The position numbers and the translations under genes are program-made. A stretch of DNA of 10,387 nt, from assembly GCA_041601535.1 (NCBI GenBank), contig JBFIHZ010000121.1:1-10387 (forward strand). Direction: 5' to 3'. Source of the stretch: JBFIHZ01 sp041601535 (lineage in GTDB: Bacteria; Pseudomonadota; Gammaproteobacteria; Xanthomonadales; SZUA-36). Below are positions 6,448 to 10,387 of the stretch, piece after piece (position 1 is the stretch's first letter; each line of letters begins with the position of its first letter). The notes under the pieces were generated by a model that worked only from the letters and a program-made list of their open reading frames with translations, had not been told where the DNA came from and did not search any database.

Positions 6448-7470
6448 TCAGGGCGGGTTGCCACCCGCCAGCGGCCGCAATTGCAACGCGGCGTGGATGG
6501 CCGCGCCCTTGATGCCGGCTGCCGGGTCGGCATTCAGCATGATGGGAATGGCGGCCAGCAACTCGCGGTAGTGCGGTGCGTCGTTGAACGACTGGATAAA
6601 GTCCTCGCTGGCAATCAGGTCGGGATTGTGACCGGCGACGCCGCCACTGATCACCAGGCCGCTGACCGGGAAGACATTCAAGCAATAATTGCGGCACGCC
6701 CGGGCATAAAACCGGCTGAACCAGGCGCGGGTTTGGGCATGCTGCGGCGCCAGTGCTTCACCGGGTGTTGCGCTATCCCCGGTCAGGCAGGCATGCAGCA
6801 TCACGATGCCTGCGCCGCTGACCACATCGTCATTGCTCAGCCAGGCCTTGTTGCTGCGCTTCAGCCAGGCCTGCTCCAGGGCTTTTTCATCTTGGCCACA
6901 GAAGCTGAACGTGGCATGTCCGGCTTCCGAACCGCACACCTGGTATCCGGCGCCAGGGCCCGGACGGCGCAAAACACAATGCCCCAGGCCGGTGCCTGCA
7001 CCGACCACCGCCACCGCGGCGTCATCCACCGCCGTGCCCGCCCGCACGGTGTGCAGTCGCTCACGCATCGGCTGTGACAGCAGGGCGCAGCCCTGGGCGA
7101 TGAAGTCATTCAGCAAAAACAGCCGTCCGTCCGTTAACAGGCGCAGCAGGCCAGTGTCGTCGCTGGCATCCAGTGTGCCGAGGTCGAGGTCCCAGTCGAT
7201 GTTGGGCAGCACGGCGCGATGTCCCTGCACCGAGCCCGCCAGCGCCAGGCTTACCGCATCAAACCTGCCCAGCTCGGTAAACTCCGCTGGCGCCGTGTCC
7301 ATCAGCCGCCGCCAGTACGAGCTGAAATCACGGACATTTTCCTGCCGGGTAGGAAGGCTGTGTGCGGCCTCGGTGACCACGTTCAGTTCATCATCCACTG
7401 TCAGGATGCGGTAACGCGAATGGGTGCCGCCGATATCCGCGGCGAGAATGCGTAAAGGGGTTTTTGTCAT
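6448..7470 (-). CDS. glk: Glucokinase (Glk family)
   Basis: A 340-aa cytoplasmic sugar kinase of the Glk (PF02685-type) family, which phosphorylates glucose with ATP to glucose 6-phosphate at the entry of glycolysis or Entner-Doudoroff metabolism. Motifs in order: ADIGGTHSRY (11-20, phosphate-binding loop 1), LPNIDW (88-93), LLNDFIAQG (119-127; N121/D122, D122 being the expected catalytic base), VGAGTGLGHC (156-165, phosphate loop 2), GSEAGHATF (180-188; E182 and H185 in the sugar site), VVSGAGIVMLH (216-226) and VISGGVAGHNPDLI in the C-terminal lobe. These fit Glk better than the ROK family, whose CxCGxxGC zinc motif is missing. The start ATG at 7470 has only a weak Shine-Dalgarno. The gene stands alone, divergent from the small helical protein; there is no sugar transporter or regulator beside it. 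Exact sugar specificity is inferred from the family. Confidence 0.9.
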   Translation of the reverse strand: MTKTPLRILAADIGGTHSRYRILTVDDELNVVTEAAHSLPTRQENVRDFSSYWRRLMDTAPAEFTELGRFDAVSLALAGSVQGHRAVLPNIDWDLDLGTLDASDDTGLLRLLTDGRLFLLNDFIAQGCALLSQPMRERLHTVRAGTAVDDAAVAVVGAGTGLGHCVLRRPGPGAGYQVCGSEAGHATFSFCGQDEKALEQAWLKRSNKAWLSNDDVVSGAGIVMLHACLTGDSATPGEALAPQHAQTRAWFSRFYARACRNYCLNVFPVSGLVISGGVAGHNPDLIASEDFIQSFNDAPHYRELLAAIPIMLNADPAAGIKGAAIHAALQLRPLAGGNPP

Positions 7471-7488
7471 CTTCGTTTTGGTGACAAC

Positions 7489-7500
7489 TGACCTGGGTCA
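7489..7500. promoter_or_regulatory. Palindrome TGACC-TG-GGTCA upstream of glk
   Basis: A perfect 5-bp inverted repeat separated by 2 bp lies 19 bp before the glk start, in the 92-bp gap between divergent genes. Its place fits a repressor site over the glk leader, but no regulator can be named. On the plus strand TATATC (7531-7536), with TTCGGA (7507-7512) 18 bp upstream, is a weak promoter candidate for the small gene at 7563. Confidence 0.3.
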
Positions 7501-7562
7501 ACCGGTTTCGGACCCGCTACAGTAACATGGTATATCTTCTTGCATGTAGAGCGGGGTACCCG

Positions 7563-7805
7563 ATGGCTGACCTGGAAGACCTGACTGTCGAGCTGAAAAA
7601 GCTGCGTGATGAACTGGAACTGAAAATGCATTTGGCCTCTCTGGACGCCAAACAGGAGTGGAATGAACTGGAAGGCAAGTGGGAAAAGTTTTCCAGCCGT
7701 GCCGGTTTGGAAAAAAGCGCCGATTCGATGAACTCCGCGCTTGAGCTTCTGGGGCAGGAAATCAAGCAAAGTTACCAGCGCCTCAAGTTCGCCCTGAAAA
7801 ACTGA
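7563..7805 (+). CDS. Small conserved-looking helical/coiled-coil protein of unknown function
   Basis: An 80-aa charged, helical protein with no signal peptide or membrane segment, probably cytoplasmic. The frame also has an ATG at 7527, but ATG 7563 is preferred: GAGCGGGG (7549-7556) lies just upstream, the candidate -10 (7531-7536) would put the RNA start after 7527, and the protein then begins with the heptad-like pattern MADLEDLTVELKKLRDELE. The middle (LDAKQEWNELEGKWEKF, about 27-43) is rich in Trp, Glu and Lys. The C-terminal half (ALELLGQEIKQSYQRLKFAL) is a second amphipathic helix, so a helical hairpin or coiled-coil dimer is likely. The style resembles small hypothetical proteins found widely in gammaproteobacteria. 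I cannot give a function, and no neighbour explains it. Confidence 0.75.
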   Translation: MADLEDLTVELKKLRDELELKMHLASLDAKQEWNELEGKWEKFSSRAGLEKSADSMNSALELLGQEIKQSYQRLKFALKN

Positions 7806-7906
7806 CTCGCGTCCCATTCACGCACAGCGGCGGTGCCGTCCCGGGCTTACTCCGCCAACTAATGCCGCGATGAACAGTATTTTGTGCAGGGGAGGACGTG
7901 CGTGGG

Positions 7907-8002
7907 ATGGAAATGATGAAGACCTGGGACCTAACCGGAAAGTACCTGATCAGCCTGGTCTGGCTGAGTCTGGTCAAGGCGTTTCGGGTAGTTATTGGTT
8001 AG
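7907..8002 (+). CDS. Possible 31-aa hydrophobic small protein upstream of the ABC exporter
   Basis: An ATG-started 31-codon frame encodes MEMMKTWDLTGKYLISLVWL followed by SLVKAFRVVIG. It holds one hydrophobic segment (about 13-30) with two basic residues inside, which could insert in or lie on the membrane. A strong Shine-Dalgarno-like GGGGAGG (7889-7895) lies 11 nt before the ATG, somewhat far; a second purine run serves the ATGs at 7913 and 7916. Third-position GC is about 70% (22 of 31 codons), which fits coding. A competing 50-codon frame (7870-8025) has lower third-position GC and no Shine-Dalgarno. The small ORF lies 71 bp upstream of the exporter start on the same strand, so it could be a leader peptide or an accessory small membrane protein. 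I know no homologue, and the call is tentative. Confidence 0.4.
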   Translation: MEMMKTWDLTGKYLISLVWLSLVKAFRVVIG

Positions 8003-8043
8003 GCCCGGTCTGCATCACCCGTTGATCACGGCAGGATTGCCCC

Positions 8044-8065
8044 CATGAAGTAGTTTCATGAGGAG
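8044..8065 (+). promoter_or_regulatory. Hairpin next to the exporter's Shine-Dalgarno
   Basis: CATGAA (8044-8049) and TTCATG (8055-8060) form a perfect 6-bp stem with a 5-nt loop. It is followed without a gap by AGGAG (8061-8065), which lies 8 nt before the GTG start of the exporter. The stem also holds a minimal ORF, ATG AAG TAG (8045-8053). Such a setting could tune ribosome access, but the stem is AT-rich and modest in strength. Confidence 0.4.
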
Positions 8066-8073
8066 TCAATCCA

Positions 8074-9864
8074 GTGGCTGAACCGTCCAGTAGCGAGCGC
8101 GCCGGCAGCGAGCGCCCCAAAGCGAAATCGCTGAAACCTTTGCGCGCCCTGGTGCCGTTTATCCGGCCTTACCGCACAACCGTGGTGGCCGCTGTGGCGG
8201 CCCTGCTGATTGCTTCAGCTGCCATGCTGGTTCTGCCAGTGGCCTTGCGCTTCCTGATTGATAACGGTTTCGTGGCCCAGGACATCACTACGGTCAACCG
8301 TTATTTCGGCTGGTTTCTGCTGGCGGCGCTGGTGCTCAGCGTGTTCGCGGCGCTGCGTTTTTACCTGGTCAGCTGGTTGGGTGAGCGGGTGGTGGCGGAT
8401 ATCCGCAACGAGGTGTACCGGCGGGTGATTTCCATGGACCCGGCTTTTTTCGAGATCACCCGTACCGGCGAGGTATTGTCCCGGCTGACCACCGACACCA
8501 CCCTGGTGCAGAGCATTTCAGGCGTGGGCCTGTCCATTGCGTTGCGCTCCAGCCTCAACCTGGTGGGCGGTCTGATATTGCTGGTACTGACCAGCCCGCA
8601 ACTGGCTGCCTACACCCTGGTGGGTATTCCGCTGGTTATCCTGCCGGTGGTGGTCATCGGCCGCCGTATCCGCAAGCTGTCCCGCGAATCGCAGGACCGG
8701 GTAGCCGATACCAGTGCCCTGGCCGATGAAACCCTCAATGCCATGCAAACCGTGCAGGCGTTCACACTGGAACAGCTGCAGGTGGGACGCTACCGAAACG
8801 CGGTGACCAGCAGCTTCAACACCGCGGTGCGCCGCTTGCGCATGAATGCCTGGCTGATTGCGGGCATATTCGCGTTGGTGTTCTGCGTCATGACGCTTAT
8901 TTTGTGGCGGGGCTCACGCGCGGTGATCGCGCAGGAAATGAGCGGCGGTGAGCTGGGCCAGTTCCTGATGTATGCGCTGGTGGTGGGGGCCTCAGCCACC
9001 GCACTGAGCAGTCTGTGGAGTGAAGTTCAGCGTGCCGCTGGCGCCATGGAGCGATTGGTTGAGTTGCTGCACGCGCGGCCAGACATCAAGGTGCCCGATC
9101 CGGCCGTGCCCTTGCCCGGAAGGGTCGCAGGTGCGATTCATTTTCAGGCGGTTTGTTTCAGCTATCCTTCGCGGCCGGAAACCCTTGCCCTGGATCACTT
9201 CAACCTGGATGTCGAGGCCGGTGAAACCGTGGCCATTGTCGGCCCCTCCGGTGCTGGCAAGAGCACTGCATTCCAGTTGTTGCTGCGGTTTTACAACAGC
9301 ACTTCCGGCGTGATCCGGGTGGATGACCTCGATATCGCCAGCCTGGACCCGCGCGCCTTGCGCCGGCAGATTGGGCTGGTCCCCCAGGACACCGTGCTGT
9401 TTGGCGACAGCGCCATGGAAAACATCCGCTACGGCCGCCCGGATGCAAGCGATGATGAAGTACGCGCCGCCGCGCGGCTGGCGGCCGCCGATGAGTTTAT
9501 CGTTACCCTGCCACAGGGCTATGACACATTCCTGGGTGAGCGCGGAACCCGCCTGTCGGGTGGCCAGCGTCAGCGCATCGCCATTGCCCGCGCCATTCTC
9601 AAGGATCCGCCCATCCTGTTGCTGGACGAAGCCACCAGCTCACTGGACGCTGAAAGTGAGCAGAAAGTGCAACAGGCACTGGACAGCCTGATGCATCACC
9701 GCACCACGCTGGTGATTGCCCATCGCCTGGCAACGGTGAAAAAAGTTGACCGCATCGTGGTGATGCAGCACGGCCGTGTGCAGGCGATTGGCCGCCACGA
9801 CGAGTTGATCCAGACCAGCGAGTTATATGCCCGGCTGGCGGCATTGCAGTTCGGCCTGGAATAG
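8074..9864 (+). CDS. MsbA-related ABC exporter, fused permease and ATPase half-transporter
   Basis: A 596-aa inner-membrane half-transporter that should work as a homodimer, exporting a lipid or hydrophobic substrate with ATP. GTG 8074 is the start: AGGAG lies 8 nt upstream and the frame then begins with a short polar N-terminus. The type-IV ABC transmembrane domain covers about 25-330 with six helices (near 36-58, 77-98, 150-172, 178-196, 262-280, 294-312). The ATPase domain covers about 352-590: Walker A GPSGAGKST (390-398), Q-loop Q438 in LVPQDT, signature LSGGQRQR (494-501), Walker B ILLLDE (514-519), D-loop SSLD (522-525) and H-loop H550 in VIAHRL. All catalytic residues are intact. It resembles the MsbA-related subfamily (TIGR02204-like) rather than the lpxK-linked MsbA: no lpxK or other lipid A gene is adjacent. 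Substrate unknown. Confidence 0.93.
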   Translation: MAEPSSSERAGSERPKAKSLKPLRALVPFIRPYRTTVVAAVAALLIASAAMLVLPVALRFLIDNGFVAQDITTVNRYFGWFLLAALVLSVFAALRFYLVSWLGERVVADIRNEVYRRVISMDPAFFEITRTGEVLSRLTTDTTLVQSISGVGLSIALRSSLNLVGGLILLVLTSPQLAAYTLVGIPLVILPVVVIGRRIRKLSRESQDRVADTSALADETLNAMQTVQAFTLEQLQVGRYRNAVTSSFNTAVRRLRMNAWLIAGIFALVFCVMTLILWRGSRAVIAQEMSGGELGQFLMYALVVGASATALSSLWSEVQRAAGAMERLVELLHARPDIKVPDPAVPLPGRVAGAIHFQAVCFSYPSRPETLALDHFNLDVEAGETVAIVGPSGAGKSTAFQLLLRFYNSTSGVIRVDDLDIASLDPRALRRQIGLVPQDTVLFGDSAMENIRYGRPDASDDEVRAAARLAAADEFIVTLPQGYDTFLGERGTRLSGGQRQRIAIARAILKDPPILLLDEATSSLDAESEQKVQQALDSLMHHRTTLVIAHRLATVKKVDRIVVMQHGRVQAIGRHDELIQTSELYARLAALQFGLE

Positions 9865-10252
9865 GCACGCAGACCATTGCCAGACAGCTCCGCCAGACAG
9901 CCCCACCAAACAGGGGAATTGGATATTTGCCGCACGGTCCTTTACATTCGTGTCCTTTCCGGTGATCCACCGGTCAGCGCAACACACAACCGCCGCATCG
10001 GCGCGGTGGCTGTTGACCTGGCCGGATCGAAGCCGGCTTTTCCCGGCCAAACGGCCTGACAGAGCGAAGGTGAATTGACTGATGGCAGCTCCGCTAAAAA
10101 TGTGCCGCATGCCTCTGGATGGCAGGTAATCGCCTATGGACCGGACCGGGCTTGTTATTACCGCCGGAGAACCCCAATTGAGCGAAGGGCTGGTTACGGA
10201 AGCGCATCCGGCACCGCTCTGCGCTGAATCTGTGGAAGGGGCGGCAACGCAA
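9865..10252. other. Gene-poor, hairpin-rich region after the exporter
   Basis: This 388-bp stretch has no convincing gene. It holds a 10-bp direct repeat GCCAGACAGC (9879-9888 and 9892-9901), then several hairpins: CCCC/GGGG (9901-9916), CCGGTG-ATC-CACCGG (9959-9973) and CGCCG-CAT-CGGCG (9991-10003). A terminator-like hairpin and an overlapping alternative follow at 10019-10056. TTGACT (10075-10080) is a good -35-like hexamer, with only a poor -10 (AAAAAT, 10096-10101) after a 15-bp spacer. A 15-codon frame (10082-10129) starts just after it. A second frame opens at ATG 10136 and runs into the next gene. The long minus-strand frame across the region looks like a shadow. Confidence 0.5.
10021..10041 (+). 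terminator. Candidate intrinsic terminator downstream of the exporter
   Basis: GCCGG (10021-10025) pairs with CCGGC (10033-10037) across a 7-nt loop, followed by TTTT (10038-10041). The stem is GC-rich but short and the T-run is only four long. It lies 157 bp after the exporter stop. An overlapping pairing, TGGCCGG (10019-10025) with CCGGCCA (10043-10049), would exclude it. Confidence 0.4.
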
Positions 10253-10387
10253 ATGAAGCTCAAACTGTTGATCATGCTGACCATGGCCGGTGCGCTGGCC
10301 CAGGCCAGTGCGTTGACGTCGCCGGCGGACCAGGACGCTATCCCGGCAGCCACCCCGCCCGAAGCCGGTGTGCTGACGGAACCATCA
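10253..10387 (+). CDS. N-terminal part of an unknown secreted protein (cut by window edge)
   Basis: Only 45 codons are present before the right edge. The protein begins MKLKLLIMLTMAGALAQASA, a typical Sec signal peptide (basic start, hydrophobic core about 5-16, likely cut after ASA at 18-20). A Pro/Ala/Asp-rich mature start follows. There is no lipobox cysteine in the visible part, so it is probably a periplasmic or secreted protein. GGAAGGGG (10234-10241) upstream can serve as a slightly distant Shine-Dalgarno. The same frame stays open upstream to an ATG at 10136, which would add 39 residues before the signal peptide; I reject that start because it would bury the signal. The function cannot be told from this fragment. 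Confidence 0.6.
   Translation, partial: MKLKLLIMLTMAGALAQASALTSPADQDAIPAATPPEAGVLTEPS

Noticed and set aside
6481..7077. 198-aa plus-strand open frame antisense to glucokinase
   Set aside because: The minus strand carries all Glk motifs; this frame has no family features.
7783..7977. 64-aa minus-strand open frame in the gap before the exporter
   Set aside because: It has no Shine-Dalgarno, overlaps the end of the 7563 gene and the better-supported 7907 small ORF, and has shadow-like composition.
10136..10252. Earlier ATG for the last gene, adding 39 residues
   Set aside because: The signal peptide begins at 10253; an extension would place it internally, although an AGG lies near 10136.
9823..10353. 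176-aa minus-strand open frame over the region after the exporter
   Set aside because: It runs antisense to the exporter end and to a clear signal peptide at 10253, and crosses several hairpins; no domain is recognisable.

Overview
The window suggests a GC-rich gammaproteobacterium, probably free-living. The pointers are a DUF3014 protein, a zinc-binding TrxC-type thioredoxin, an ExeM/NucH-type secreted nuclease, an MsbA-related exporter and a proteobacterial-type Glk glucokinase. The genus cannot be fixed from sequence reading alone. No mobile element, CRISPR array, tRNA, rRNA or phage gene was seen, so this looks like ordinary chromosome.

Layout. Positions 1-2492 are read leftwards: a di-heme cytochrome c peroxidase/MauG-family protein (1125-2492), an OmpR/PhoB-type response regulator (294-1034), and the start of its sensor histidine kinase, cut by the left edge (1-281). 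The regulator has a strong Shine-Dalgarno and a GTG start at 1034. A pair of 11-bp-spaced ATCACA repeats lies upstream, a plausible autoregulatory site. Divergent from the peroxidase is a membrane-anchored DUF3014 protein (2666-3523) with a perfect TATAAT box.

Positions 3568-7470 hold unlinked genes on alternating strands: a secreted or membrane-anchored ExeM/NucH-like endonuclease (3568-5697, minus), trxC (5965-6402, plus) and a glucokinase (6448-7470, minus). Divergent from the glucokinase is a small helical, probably coiled-coil protein (7563-7805).

The right third is read rightwards. A 31-aa hydrophobic small ORF with a good upstream purine tract (7907-8002) precedes an MsbA-related ABC exporter half-transporter (8074-9864). 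A hairpin directly precedes the exporter's Shine-Dalgarno. A 388-bp gene-poor, hairpin-rich stretch follows, then the start of a secreted protein cut by the right edge (10253 onward).

The clearest functional unit is peroxidase plus two-component system; with TrxC it gives an oxidative-stress flavour, but co-regulation is inference. No obviously new multi-gene system is visible. The parts most worth a second look are the small ORF and hairpin upstream of the exporter, the structured region after it, and the spaced-repeat operator candidates.
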